A stretch of DNA of 64,000 bases from Deltaproteobacteria bacterium (GTDB lineage Bacteria > Acidobacteriota > Thermoanaerobaculia > Multivoradales > JAHZIX01): the NCBI GenBank assembly GCA_022601195.1, contig JAHZIX010000008.1:1-64000 (forward strand). Reading direction: 5' to 3'. Positions 26,262 to 35,259 of this stretch are shown here, piece by piece (position 1 is the first letter of the stretch; every line of letters starts with the position of its first letter). The translations under genes were made by a program, and so were the position numbers. The notes beneath the pieces were generated by a model. That model saw only the letters and a list, made by a program, of their open reading frames with translations. It made no database searches and was not told the DNA's origin.

Positions 26262-28718
26262 CTACCCATCCACCTGGGCTCGGTCGACCTCTTCGAAGAA
26301 ATCGGGCTTGACCAATACTTCGCGGGGCTTGCTGCCCTGGGGAGGTCCGAGCAGGCCGTCCTGTTCCATCATGTCGATGAGGCGAGCAGCTCGGGAGAAT
26401 CCAACCCGCATGCGCCGCTGGAGGAAGCTGGCGGAGGCCTGCCCTTCCGCGACCACCAATCGAGCTGCTTCGTCGAAGAGCTCGTCCCCATCGTCGCCGC
26501 CTCCTCCGCCGCTCTTTGCCTCTTTCTTGGCTTCTTCCAAAACGGCGGGATCGAGCTCCGGAGGCCCCTGTTTCCTAAGCCACCGCACCAGACCCGCGGT
26601 CTCCTGCTCGCTGATGTAAGCCCCGTGGAGCCGCACCATGCGAGAAGTCCCGGGAGCCATGAAGAGCATGTCGCCCTTGCCCAGGAGCTGCTCCGAACCA
26701 ACCTGGTCGAGAATCGTCCTCGAATCGTGACGAGTAGTGGTGGCGTAGGCCAGGCGGCAAGGAAAATTCGCCTTGATGGTGCCGGTCAGCACATCCACCG
26801 AAGGCCTCTGGGTGGCGATGATCAAGTGGATGCCCACGGCCCGCGCCATCTGAGCCAGGCGAGCGATACAGGTTTCCACTTCTGATGACGCCACCATCAT
26901 CAAGTCTGCCAATTCGTCGATGATGATCACGTAGTACGGCAGAGGCTTGAGGTCGTCGATGCTGACTTCGGTCTCTTCGTCTCCCAAGGAGAGACGCTTC
27001 TGCACTTCCGGATCGCGAATGGCCTGGTTGTAATAGCCGATAGACCGGACATGAATCTCGGCCAGGAGCCGGTAGCGCCGCTCCATCTCGGACACCGCCC
27101 ACCGCAGCGCATTGGCGGCCTTTTTGGGGTCCACCACGACTTCCGCCTTCAGGTGGGGAATGGACTTATAGACCCCTAGCTCGACCCTCTTCGGATCGAT
27201 AAAGATGAACTGGACATCCTCCCGGCTTGCCTTGTAGATGATCGAGGTGATCATGCTCTGTAAACCGACACTCTTACCTGCCCCTGTGGCTCCTGCCACC
27301 AGCAGATGGGGCATGGTCGCCAAGTCCGCGTAATAGGGCTCACCACCAATGCTGACGCCCAAAGCAAGAGTGAGAGGCGACGGAGCGTTGACGAAGGCAT
27401 CCTTAGCCATCAAAGATCCCAGCCGAATGACCGAGCGCTCCTTGTTGGGCACCTCGATGCCAAGGGTGGACCGGCCCGCCAAACGGTCGATGCGAACGGA
27501 GTCTGCCTTCAAAGCCAAGGCTAGATCGTCTTGTAAGTTGACGATCTGACTGACCTTGACTCCGGGAGCAGGTTGAAATTCGTAGACGGTGATCACCGGC
27601 CCCGGGTTGATACTCACCACCGTTCCCTCGACCCCAAACTCGGCACAGCGACTACGGATCATTTCCCCGCGACGAACTAACTCGTTCTCGTCGATTCGGC
27701 TTCCTTCGTCGGTGAGTTGGAGAAGATTGACCGGGGGAAGCTGGCCTGGGTTCGCCGGTTCAGCAAAAGCGATGGTTTTTTGAGGCGCTGCTTTGGCGGA
27801 GCGAGCGGGAGTCTTCCTGCCGGGCATCGGCGCAGCAACCTGCTCCATCGCTTCCGGCTGGACTCGCACCCGACGCACCGCTTTCTCGACCTCTCCCTTT
27901 CGCTGCTTGACCCGCGGGGGAGGCAGGGTGATGGATTTGGCAGGCGGTCCTTCGTCCAGAGATGCTTCGCTGCCGCCATTCTGGTTGCGCTGATGCTTCT
28001 CCATCACCCGCTTGAGATTGCGGGCGCGCTGCTTTCCCCGAGCGTCCTTGTCCCGTCGCTCCTGCCATCGAGCTCGAGCCAGAATCACCCGCTGCCAGAC
28101 GGCACCGAACCACTGCCGTAAGCTGTCGAGAACTTCCCCAAGGGAGGATTGCACCATCAATAGAATGCCAGTGATCACTGCAGCTACCAGAACCACCAAA
28201 CTCCCCACCGCGTTGAGCTGACTGGAAAGAGCTCCGTGGAGAAGGACCCCAAAACCACCTCCGGCTTGCAGCACGCCACCACGCCAACTGATCTGGCCCA
28301 GAAGCAGCTGCATCAAGCCTGGCAAGGCAGCGACCAGAATCAATGCACCTATCCCACGACCGACCACCGCCTCGGTGCTCACCGTGCGAAACCGACGACC
28401 TCCTGAAAGCAAAAATAGAAGCGGCAGGGAAAGGGCACTGAGGCCGAAGACTCCGTAGAGTAGACCCGAGATCTGTGCTCCCAGGGGTCCGATCCAGTTA
28501 CGTACCTCCCCACTGGTGCCATCTGTGTGATGCAGAACGCTGGGATCACTCGGATGGTAAGTGACCAGGCTCAGTCCAAGGAGCAAACCTATCGTTACCA
28601 GCAAGACTCCGAGGAGCTCTTTCCCCTTGGACTCTGAAAGACGAAGGCGAGACCAAAGTCCCTCACCGACCTCGCTCTGGTCCTTGGCGCTCTGCGTCTT
28701 GGAAGCGGCTACCGACAC
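26262..28718 (-). CDS. ftsK: DNA translocase FtsK/SpoIIIE
   Basis: This 818-residue septal DNA pump resolves chromosomes at division. The N-terminal third has several membrane segments (GVLLVTIGLLLGLSLVTY, LIVAALPGLMQLLLG-like and AVGSLVVLVAAVITGILLM regions, about residues 30-210). A Lys/Arg-rich linker leads to the motor with Walker A VAGATGAGKSVGLQSM, IDPKRVELGVYKSIPHL and VIIIDELADLMM (Walker B). The C-terminal winged-helix gamma domain (ASASFLQRRMRVGFSRAARLIDMME) reads KOPS sites. The GTG start has GGAG 5 nt upstream. Confidence 0.96.
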   Translation of the reverse strand: MSVAASKTQSAKDQSEVGEGLWSRLRLSESKGKELLGVLLVTIGLLLGLSLVTYHPSDPSVLHHTDGTSGEVRNWIGPLGAQISGLLYGVFGLSALSLPLLFLLSGGRRFRTVSTEAVVGRGIGALILVAALPGLMQLLLGQISWRGGVLQAGGGFGVLLHGALSSQLNAVGSLVVLVAAVITGILLMVQSSLGEVLDSLRQWFGAVWQRVILARARWQERRDKDARGKQRARNLKRVMEKHQRNQNGGSEASLDEGPPAKSITLPPPRVKQRKGEVEKAVRRVRVQPEAMEQVAAPMPGRKTPARSAKAAPQKTIAFAEPANPGQLPPVNLLQLTDEGSRIDENELVRRGEMIRSRCAEFGVEGTVVSINPGPVITVYEFQPAPGVKVSQIVNLQDDLALALKADSVRIDRLAGRSTLGIEVPNKERSVIRLGSLMAKDAFVNAPSPLTLALGVSIGGEPYYADLATMPHLLVAGATGAGKSVGLQSMITSIIYKASREDVQFIFIDPKRVELGVYKSIPHLKAEVVVDPKKAANALRWAVSEMERRYRLLAEIHVRSIGYYNQAIRDPEVQKRLSLGDEETEVSIDDLKPLPYYVIIIDELADLMMVASSEVETCIARLAQMARAVGIHLIIATQRPSVDVLTGTIKANFPCRLAYATTTRHDSRTILDQVGSEQLLGKGDMLFMAPGTSRMVRLHGAYISEQETAGLVRWLRKQGPPELDPAVLEEAKKEAKSGGGGGDDGDELFDEAARLVVAEGQASASFLQRRMRVGFSRAARLIDMMEQDGLLGPPQGSKPREVLVKPDFFEEVDRAQVDG

Positions 28719-29331
28719 ATCATCTCCACGAGTCTGTTATTTCAGAAAACCGGCAATTTCATGCGCTACATCAGGGAAGCGCCGCTAAGTATCCTTAAAG
28801 TCTAGCACTTTCGGGTCCCTGATCTCCACGAAGACTGGGCAGCCACGGTGCTCTCCCTAGAATCACTCCTCGTCGTGAACCGCACCGAATCGAACCCAGG
28901 ACCCGGCTGAGGGGATACCGGTCCCAGCTCGAAGAAAGCTGCGAAACCCAAAAAGGAGCCGACTCCTTGAGCTCCGACAGCCACACCGCCATCGGAAAAC
29001 CGACTGACAAGCTACAGATAGAGCTCGCGGTCCTTCGCTAGGTCTGAAACCGCCGAAAGTGGCTGTTGACAGAATCCTGTTCAGTACTGGCCAAAGTTAA
29101 GCCGGAAGAGTGCGAGCTCTACCAACAGCCCTGGCCCGAATCCCTCACCGATCTTCTACTACTGCCGAAATTCCACCCAGATCTCCTGCCCCAGAAGGCG
29201 ATTCTGCGACAGGGGAGAATGGGACTCTGGCTGCGTCCCAGAAACGCCCTGCTTCCTTGGATCTCCAAACATCTGCGGCACCTCGGAACGAGCTCGGTGG
29301 GAATCGCAGAAGAACATCCTCCTCCGACCGA
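28719..29331. other. Boundary stretch between ftsK and the CHAT region
   Basis: I see no gene or RNA in these 613 bp. Short open frames on both strands lack ribosome-binding sites and recognisable protein features. It separates core genes on the left from the accessory block on the right and must contain the ftsK promoter, which I could not identify. Confidence 0.45.
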
Positions 29332-30804
29332 CTACAGAGCCCCTTCCTGTCTCCGGCCAGCAGCCCCTGCTACAAAATCCTCGATCTCTTGACGAATTTG
29401 CTGCAAGACCCTGCGCGCCACGTGGATTCTACGATCCTCCAAGAACCGCCGCCGGGCGTCGACCTCGAGGAGCGCTTCCTCCAGATCCCTCCTCTCCTCC
29501 CTGGCCCACTCCTCCACCAGAGTGTCGTCGCTGCCGACGTGTTTCCCAAGAGCTCGGCGCGCCTTCTCTCCCAAATTACCCATCTCCGACTCGGCCATGG
29601 TGAAGCCCTTCTGATACTCATCCTTCAGTTCGCTCCGGTCGATCAGCTCCTGCTGTTTTTTTCGGAACTCAGAGTCGACCTTCAGCCATTCGTTGATTCC
29701 ATTGACCAACGTGTCATCTGTCAGAACGCATTGAAAATGAGACCCACTAGAAACCGCTAGGAAGAACGCAGAAACCTCTCTTCCAAAGACACTCCTAGCC
29801 AAGGCCGGAGGCAGGTCGACCTGGCGGATCAAGCGATCCTCATCCGCTTCGACCTCGCGAATGGAATAGTTCGTCACATGACTGTATTGAAAAGTTTCGC
29901 TCCGCTTCCCATACTGCACACCAGTGATGAAGTCGTAGAAGAATCCGTAGACATTGATATTGTTTTGGAGTAAGAAGACGAACTGAAGATACGCAACCCT
30001 ATTCATGGGCTGAGCTCGGCTCCCCACACGAAAAGTTGCCACATTCGTACCGATATCTCTTACGACCCGGTGAATCCCCGTCCTCTCCTTGCCAAAAGGT
30101 CCTTTGAACACCTCCGGTTGAACAGGTCCCCAACCCTCGATCAGCAAGCCGTGCAAGTCATATCGATTGTGATCACCGCTCTCAATGGGAGAGTGCCGTA
30201 TGCAGTCAAAGAGAGTCTCCTCTGCCGGAGACACATTGACTATCTCGGCGAGGCAGGAGCGCTCGAGCGCCTGCATCTCTTCCTTCAGCCACTGCTCCAC
30301 TTGCGATGTATCCGGCACAGAAGGAAGTAGACCCTTTAGTACTTCGATCTCCTGCCGAAGCGCAGCGATATCTTGCTCCCATTGGAGGATCAGTTTCGTC
30401 ATCGATCTCTTCAGAAGATAAAACTTCACTCCCTTGAACCCAGCAAAGAGGATAGGCAAGAAGGCAACATCCTGCCAGTATCGCAGGCTAGCAAGAAGCA
30501 CGATCAATGAGAGGAACAGACCCCACGACAGACTCTTCAACCCCATGCGAAGTCGACTTCGTGCCGTAGCAACTCCAGCTTTCCTCTTTCGAATCAAGGC
30601 CTTTTGAGGCCTCCCCACCCAACCTCGAACTGGCTGGTAAAAGAAGTTCCATTTCGCGTTCTCTCTCTCACTCCATCTCTCTCGATTGTCCAGAAATTCC
30701 ATCCCATCCATGGGATGATCCTTGGACGGATCCTCGTAACATCGGTACCACTCCAGGTAGTTTGGATATCCACTCACTTTGAAGGTTCGACTCTCGGACT
30801 CCAT
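29332..30804 (-). CDS. Membrane protein with coiled coils, unknown family, next to CHAT gene
   Basis: I do not recognise this 490-residue protein. A soluble N-terminus with many aromatic residues (YPNYLEWYRCYEDPSKD) is followed by a basic stretch and a hydrophobic hairpin at about residues 90-130 (LFLSLIVLLASLRYWQ, VAFLPILFAGFKGVKFYLL). A helix at about 130-190 contains LKGLLPSVPDTS and looks coiled. The middle domain (about 195-370) has aromatic and valine-rich strands, and the last 120 residues are highly charged helix (EEWAREERRDLEEALLEVDARRR). It starts 33 bp after the soluble CHAT gene, so it is probably the membrane partner, substrate or effector of that protein; this is inference from context. 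Confidence 0.8.
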   Translation of the reverse strand: MESESRTFKVSGYPNYLEWYRCYEDPSKDHPMDGMEFLDNRERWSERENAKWNFFYQPVRGWVGRPQKALIRKRKAGVATARSRLRMGLKSLSWGLFLSLIVLLASLRYWQDVAFLPILFAGFKGVKFYLLKRSMTKLILQWEQDIAALRQEIEVLKGLLPSVPDTSQVEQWLKEEMQALERSCLAEIVNVSPAEETLFDCIRHSPIESGDHNRYDLHGLLIEGWGPVQPEVFKGPFGKERTGIHRVVRDIGTNVATFRVGSRAQPMNRVAYLQFVFLLQNNINVYGFFYDFITGVQYGKRSETFQYSHVTNYSIREVEADEDRLIRQVDLPPALARSVFGREVSAFFLAVSSGSHFQCVLTDDTLVNGINEWLKVDSEFRKKQQELIDRSELKDEYQKGFTMAESEMGNLGEKARRALGKHVGSDDTLVEEWAREERRDLEEALLEVDARRRFLEDRRIHVARRVLQQIRQEIEDFVAGAAGRRQEGAL

Positions 30805-30837
30805 TCAAATCCCTCCTTGACCTCTAGTTACTCTCCA

Positions 30838-32508
30838 TCATCTCGACATCGGAAGCTCGAGAAGAAGCGTAGATTTCCGCGACTTTTTGACCCCTGACAA
30901 ACTCTTGATCTGTTCTTTCGACAGGAGACCCCTCGCCTGCCGAACCTCTTCAAAAGGGACAGACCGAGCCATTGGCTTGATGCCCTTCTGTTCGTAGAAG
31001 TCGTGGTTTACGAGGTACAGCAAGATCTTCGCCAACGACTTGACGGCCTCTTCCTCTGACCCAACAAGCACAGCCAGACTACGACTGAGCTCGTGAGCTC
31101 TCTGGAGTCCCATAAGAGCTGGCGCCCGTTCTGTCATTGCAATGAGACTGAGGTAGAGCCGAGGCCAGTCGAAGGTGGGATCTTCGACCATCGCTTTCCT
31201 AAAGAAAATCCGAGAGCTTTCAGTATTGCCGTTCCGAAACCTTCGAAGCCCTTCTTCGAGCAACCCTTCCGACTTCTCTCGAGGAAGCTCGGGGACCGGA
31301 ACGCTGCCGTCGGAAGGGGCCCGATCCCGGCGGCTTCGCGCCTTAAAGAGAGTTGGAACAGCCCAGGCGCCACCTTCCCTGCGATCCCTATTGAGAATTT
31401 CTAACCGACCCTCGAAAAGAGCTGTCTCCAGTGGGCACCCTCGCCCTAATGCTCGAAAAAAGCCCGTACTGAAATGCTTTGCTGATCTGTCGGAGATGCT
31501 TGTCTGCATCCCCACCACTGCATGGATTTTCTCCCTCAGCAGGGAAGAGGCGACGCCGAGAAACGGATCCATTCCCTTCCCGAATGCGAAGGCTGCTCCG
31601 TTGCACGCATTGAGGACGACGAGTTGAAGGCTCGGTAGGTTCCGCAAGTTGGTAGCCAGTAGAGGACCGGAAATGGGGCTAGGAGAGCCTTGAGCGGTCA
31701 CAAAGAACAGCTCGCCTACACCCTTGATTCCCTCCAAGTCCCCGTGCCCCATGAAGTGAAGGCAATCGAATCTACCCCGATCGAGACGATCCCTTAACTC
31801 TTCGACGGTAGCTCGATCGAAAAGCTCTACCTCTACCTTCGGAGAAGTCTTCGTTACCTCCTTGATAGCCTCCCACTCCTGGTACAACCTCAGAGAACTC
31901 ATGCCGGCCGGCTGAGCCATCACTCCGAGAACGCGCAGGTTCCTCCCCTCAAGGTCAGGCTCGGTGACATCCGGAACTCGAAGCTGGCGAGCCAGGCTGA
32001 CTTCATCCCCGAGAACTAGGAAATCAGAGGCATCAGGATCGTGGAGGAGATCCCATGGAAAAGATGCGAGGTAGTCAGGACTCCGATCCCCAAAACCGAA
32101 AACTAGCCGCAACACCAAACGGCAAGGTCGAGTTGCGCGAGCCCTTTCCAAACTCCGATCAAAGCTCTCCTTGACATCTCCCTGGAAAAGAGCGTCATAC
32201 AACCTCTTCCCAACAGACTCGAGATCGACTCTCTTCCCAACCTTCGGTCGACCGACTTCCCTCCTCCCGTCGCTACCTACTGCCCCTGTAACTCCGGAGA
32301 AGATTCCTTGTCCTTGTTGACCCGCCAAAGACAAAAGAATGTCCTTGATTTCCTCTGGACCAAACGGCGGTTCGAATGCACAGCCCGAGTGGGCACCAAC
32401 GGCGCCATCCAGTACCAAGGACCGGTAGCTTCCGTCCGACTGCTTCTGAATAGCCAAGACAAACTCCGCAGCTCTACGGTCACTTACCATCTTTTTGAAA
32501 TCACTCAT
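30838..32508 (-). CDS. CHAT-domain protease-like protein (soluble)
   Basis: The 556-residue protein has a CHAT (caspase HetF-associated) domain at about residues 130-390. The His of HFMGHGD (255) and Cys of LNACNGA (302) form the expected catalytic dyad. Residues 1-120 form an N-terminal domain shared with the CHAT gene just upstream (YRSLVLDGAVGAH, FEPPFGPEE, ILLSL). The C-terminal 150 residues are helical and hint at repeats (LEEGLRRFRNGNTESSRIFFRKA is TPR-like). No signal peptide or membrane segment is present. Candidate substrates are the downstream membrane protein or the kinase/sigma pair; none is proven. Confidence 0.85.
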   Translation of the reverse strand: MSDFKKMVSDRRAAEFVLAIQKQSDGSYRSLVLDGAVGAHSGCAFEPPFGPEEIKDILLSLAGQQGQGIFSGVTGAVGSDGRREVGRPKVGKRVDLESVGKRLYDALFQGDVKESFDRSLERARATRPCRLVLRLVFGFGDRSPDYLASFPWDLLHDPDASDFLVLGDEVSLARQLRVPDVTEPDLEGRNLRVLGVMAQPAGMSSLRLYQEWEAIKEVTKTSPKVEVELFDRATVEELRDRLDRGRFDCLHFMGHGDLEGIKGVGELFFVTAQGSPSPISGPLLATNLRNLPSLQLVVLNACNGAAFAFGKGMDPFLGVASSLLREKIHAVVGMQTSISDRSAKHFSTGFFRALGRGCPLETALFEGRLEILNRDRREGGAWAVPTLFKARSRRDRAPSDGSVPVPELPREKSEGLLEEGLRRFRNGNTESSRIFFRKAMVEDPTFDWPRLYLSLIAMTERAPALMGLQRAHELSRSLAVLVGSEEEAVKSLAKILLYLVNHDFYEQKGIKPMARSVPFEEVRQARGLLSKEQIKSLSGVKKSRKSTLLLELPMSR

Positions 32509-32733
32509 CTAAATCTGACACTAGGACAGGAAAAGGAATATCTTTCAGTGGTCCAACCAGTCGGCTCCCCTGGTGCGTAGAGCTGATCTCTGTTCACTTC
32601 TATGAGCGACACTCACAGGTGGCGAGACTCATGGAGAGTGGTTTTTCTCGGTTTAGAAGTTGCTATCGACCCACAAGCCAACGCTATGAGAACAAGAGAT
32701 TCCAGAACACCTACTGCCTCAATTCTGCTAAAC

Positions 32734-34767
32734 CTATCCACCGAAATTACCTTCCTTAATAGATTCCACTATTTCTCGCGTGCACCTGTCCGCAGCTTGG
32801 ACCAGCGCAGCGTCCTCTGATATCCCCATGCCCGTGTGCTCTCCGCGACTACGAAAGGCGACGGTTTGGTTGCGAAGAGAAATGACGGTAAACGCGGCAC
32901 TCAGACCTACAGCTCTCAAATTGGACGATGGAGCCGTCAGCTCTCTGCGACTGGCGGTAATAAGCACGAGAGACTCGACACCCCACGCGGTCTCCTTAGC
33001 CGAAGACAGCCGGGAATAGTCGCCGCCCATGATGTCTTCGAGGACAGGGCCGTCTACTTGAGGCAGAAGGATTGAATTGCCTTGAAGGTCGGCACCGGTA
33101 GCGGTCTCGAAGATCCGGCCCAATTGCCGGTCCGCTGCTCCCGTACCGTTGTTGTAGACCAAAAGAGCAACGCTCCCCTCCCGGATAGGCAAAAGGGGCA
33201 CCTTCGGCGCTGACTGAACGGGGGCCTTCGGCCTTGGCCCCGACCGAACCGCAGACGGCGGGTCATCCATGGCCGCCACTTCTGCACCGCCTTCTGCATC
33301 GCCCTCCGCCTCGGTCTTGACCTCGCCACCATCCATGGTCGAACCCTCTAGCTCGAGAATCCCATCTCGAGAAGGACTCTCGGGAAGCCGGCTACCGACC
33401 CACCAACCGATCATCAGAACCAGGAGTACAGCAGCTATGATGGCTCCCGCCTGGCAGCCGACCGCCCACTTGGACGCCGCCCTTCCGAAGTCTGCACCTT
33501 TAGGCTGGGTCGGCGGAATCGGTACCGGGGAAGAGAGATTCGGCTCTTCTGCCGACTCTGCGAGTTCGGTTTCCTCCCGTCGATCTCTGGCCACCAGAGC
33601 CTGAACCGCACCGGGCGCCATAAATAGCACTGGAACGGCCCACGAAGAAGATCGCTCACCAGCCGTATTGAGCATGCGCAAGCGGCCCTCGAAAAGAGCC
33701 GTTTCGGTGGGCCGACCCTGAGCTAGGGCACCGTAAAACCCCCTGCTAAAGGCCTTAGCATGGGAATCGGGAACACTCGTCTGCATAGCTACGACGGCGC
33801 TCTGACCGGCCCGCAAGAGAGAGGCGGACACTCCAAGAAACGGATCCACCCCTTTTCCGAAGGCCAGAGCTCCGCTGTGACAGGCATTGAGTACCGTCAA
33901 CCGGAGATCCGGCAGATCCCTCAAATTTGCAGCTAGAAGCGAACCGGAAATCGGTCGAGGAGATCTGTCGTCAGCTTCGAAGAAAAGCTCTCCCACTCCT
34001 TTATCTCTATCCAAGTCGCCATGCCCCATGAAGTGGAGGCATTGAAATTTTCCCTGGAGGAGACGATCCCTCAAGTCTTCGATCCGGGCTCTTTCGAAGG
34101 GCTCGAATTTGACTCCGGGGACTTTGCCGAGAATCTGCTCGAAACTCTCCCACTCACGATCCAACCGCAGTGGATGAAGCCCGGTGGGCGTTGCCATGGC
34201 CACCAACACTCGCAAAGTAGAGTCCGCTGGCTCTTGACTGGTCGCTTCAGGAACTCGGAGCTGGCGGATCACGCTTACCTCGTCGCCAAGGGTCATAAAG
34301 TCCTGAGCTTCGGGAGCATGCAATAGGTCCCACGGCAGAGCCGCAAGATAATCCGGCCCCGACTCGCCAGCGCCAAAGACCAATCGCAACCGAACGCGAG
34401 CATTCGGGATAGCCCGGGCCCGTTCGAGGCTCTGACGAAAACTAGCCCCGACGGCGTCCCGGAAAAGCGATCGGTATAGAGTTAAGCCAACCTCCTTCAA
34501 GTCCGTGGACCTTTCAATACTCTGCCGAAAGACCTCCCGGTTTGGTTCAACACCCACCAGAGAGGTGGCGTTTGCGAAAATCCCTGACCTCGGTTGTTCG
34601 CCAAGACTGAGAAGAATATTCTCCGTCTCTTTTGGATCGAAGGGAGGCTCAAAGGGAGAGCTGGAATGAGCTCCAACGGTTCCCGACAATACGAATGATC
34701 GGTATCTACCTCCAGAGACCTCCTCGATCGCTACGGCGAAGTCTTGTTCACTTCGGGTCCTGCTCAT
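32734..34767 (-). CDS. CHAT-domain protein with transmembrane anchor and extracytoplasmic domain
   Basis: The 677-residue protein (start MSRTRSEQDF) shares residues 1-390 with the adjacent soluble CHAT paralogue, including catalytic His 249 (HFMGHGD) and Cys 296 (LNACHSG). After a proline-rich linker one membrane helix lies at about 437-457 (AGAIIAAVLLVLMIGWWVG). A low-complexity acidic linker follows, and then a domain at about 530-677 whose end (FRSRGEHTGMGISEDAALVQAA) resembles LpoB/FlgT-like periplasmic domains. This suggests a receptor that links an envelope signal to a cytosolic protease. The start is chosen because it aligns with the paralogue's N-terminus; an in-frame TTG at 34845 is the alternative. 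Confidence 0.85.
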   Translation of the reverse strand: MSRTRSEQDFAVAIEEVSGGRYRSFVLSGTVGAHSSSPFEPPFDPKETENILLSLGEQPRSGIFANATSLVGVEPNREVFRQSIERSTDLKEVGLTLYRSLFRDAVGASFRQSLERARAIPNARVRLRLVFGAGESGPDYLAALPWDLLHAPEAQDFMTLGDEVSVIRQLRVPEATSQEPADSTLRVLVAMATPTGLHPLRLDREWESFEQILGKVPGVKFEPFERARIEDLRDRLLQGKFQCLHFMGHGDLDRDKGVGELFFEADDRSPRPISGSLLAANLRDLPDLRLTVLNACHSGALAFGKGVDPFLGVSASLLRAGQSAVVAMQTSVPDSHAKAFSRGFYGALAQGRPTETALFEGRLRMLNTAGERSSSWAVPVLFMAPGAVQALVARDRREETELAESAEEPNLSSPVPIPPTQPKGADFGRAASKWAVGCQAGAIIAAVLLVLMIGWWVGSRLPESPSRDGILELEGSTMDGGEVKTEAEGDAEGGAEVAAMDDPPSAVRSGPRPKAPVQSAPKVPLLPIREGSVALLVYNNGTGAADRQLGRIFETATGADLQGNSILLPQVDGPVLEDIMGGDYSRLSSAKETAWGVESLVLITASRRELTAPSSNLRAVGLSAAFTVISLRNQTVAFRSRGEHTGMGISEDAALVQAADRCTREIVESIKEGNFGG

Positions 34768-34887
34768 TCTTATCGCTTCATTCCCACGGAATTCGTCTTT
34801 CAGAAACAAGAGAGGGCCCCGGTACAACTCATTCTGAGGCACCAACCGCCACTCTCATGGCTACTTAGGGGAAGATTCGCCTATACA

Positions 34888-34934
34888 AGCGAAAAGTCGA
34901 GAAAGAAGGGACCAGCCCCTGGAACATTCCTATA
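34888..34934 (-). promoter_or_regulatory. Element shared with the TPR-CHAT gene upstream region (copy 1)
   Basis: In plus orientation AGCGAAAAGTC, 7 bp, AAGGGACCA, 15 bp, CTATA. The same blocks occur at 50237-50282 with the same 7-bp gap and a 14-bp instead of 15-bp second gap. On the coding (minus) strand the TATAG block comes first and could be a -10 or transcript start region. Confidence 0.5.
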
Positions 34935-35100
34935 GATCTGTGATCAATCCAAAGCACTGGACGTGCTCAGAAGCATGACATTCACAACGGTGTGAGGGGG
35001 ACTCGTGAGAGCTGATCACCGCGGGAAGGCTCTACGGTGGCTGGCTGGGCCGTTAGGGATGAAACCTGTCACTTTTTCAAGGTTTATGACCGGCGAAACG

Positions 35101-35120
35101 TCTTGAGAGAAATCTCAAGA
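35101..35120. other. Perfect 8-bp stem with GAAA loop
   Basis: TCTTGAGA and TCTCAAGA flank GAAA. The GAAA loop is a stable tetraloop on plus-strand RNA and is followed on that strand by TACTTTT. It lies between the kinase and CHAT genes; its role is unknown. Confidence 0.5.
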
Positions 35121-35259
35121 TACTTTTCCGGGTGAAATCTAGCTGGCTTCGTCGACAGAGGAACGATACAGGAACGACAAAGAGGCCCCTTGCCGCCCGT
35201 CTAACTCTTAGCCCTTCAAACCCCGACGAAGGCTCTGAGGCTGAAGAGAGTTAGAGAGG

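Larger units (their letters stand above)
34768..35259. other. Regulatory-looking gap between kinase and CHAT genes
   Basis: No gene is seen in this 492-bp gap (414 bp if the alternative CHAT start is used). It contains the element shared with the TPR-CHAT gene (34888-34934), a perfect 8-bp hairpin TCTTGAGA-GAAA-TCTCAAGA at 35101-35120, and a 9-bp inverted repeat TCTAACTCT / AGAGTTAGA (35200-35208 and 35247-35255) just downstream of the kinase stop codon. The hairpins have no clean T-tract on the minus strand. Confidence 0.5.

Noticed and set aside
28860..28920. tRNA-like sequence (GGGTTCGATTC on the minus strand)
   Set aside because: The T-loop-like bases are not flanked by a pairing T stem and no acceptor, D or anticodon arms can be folded.
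29110..29760. Plus-strand 216-residue open frame
   Set aside because: It overlaps the well-formed minus-strand membrane protein gene and lacks a start site signal or protein features.
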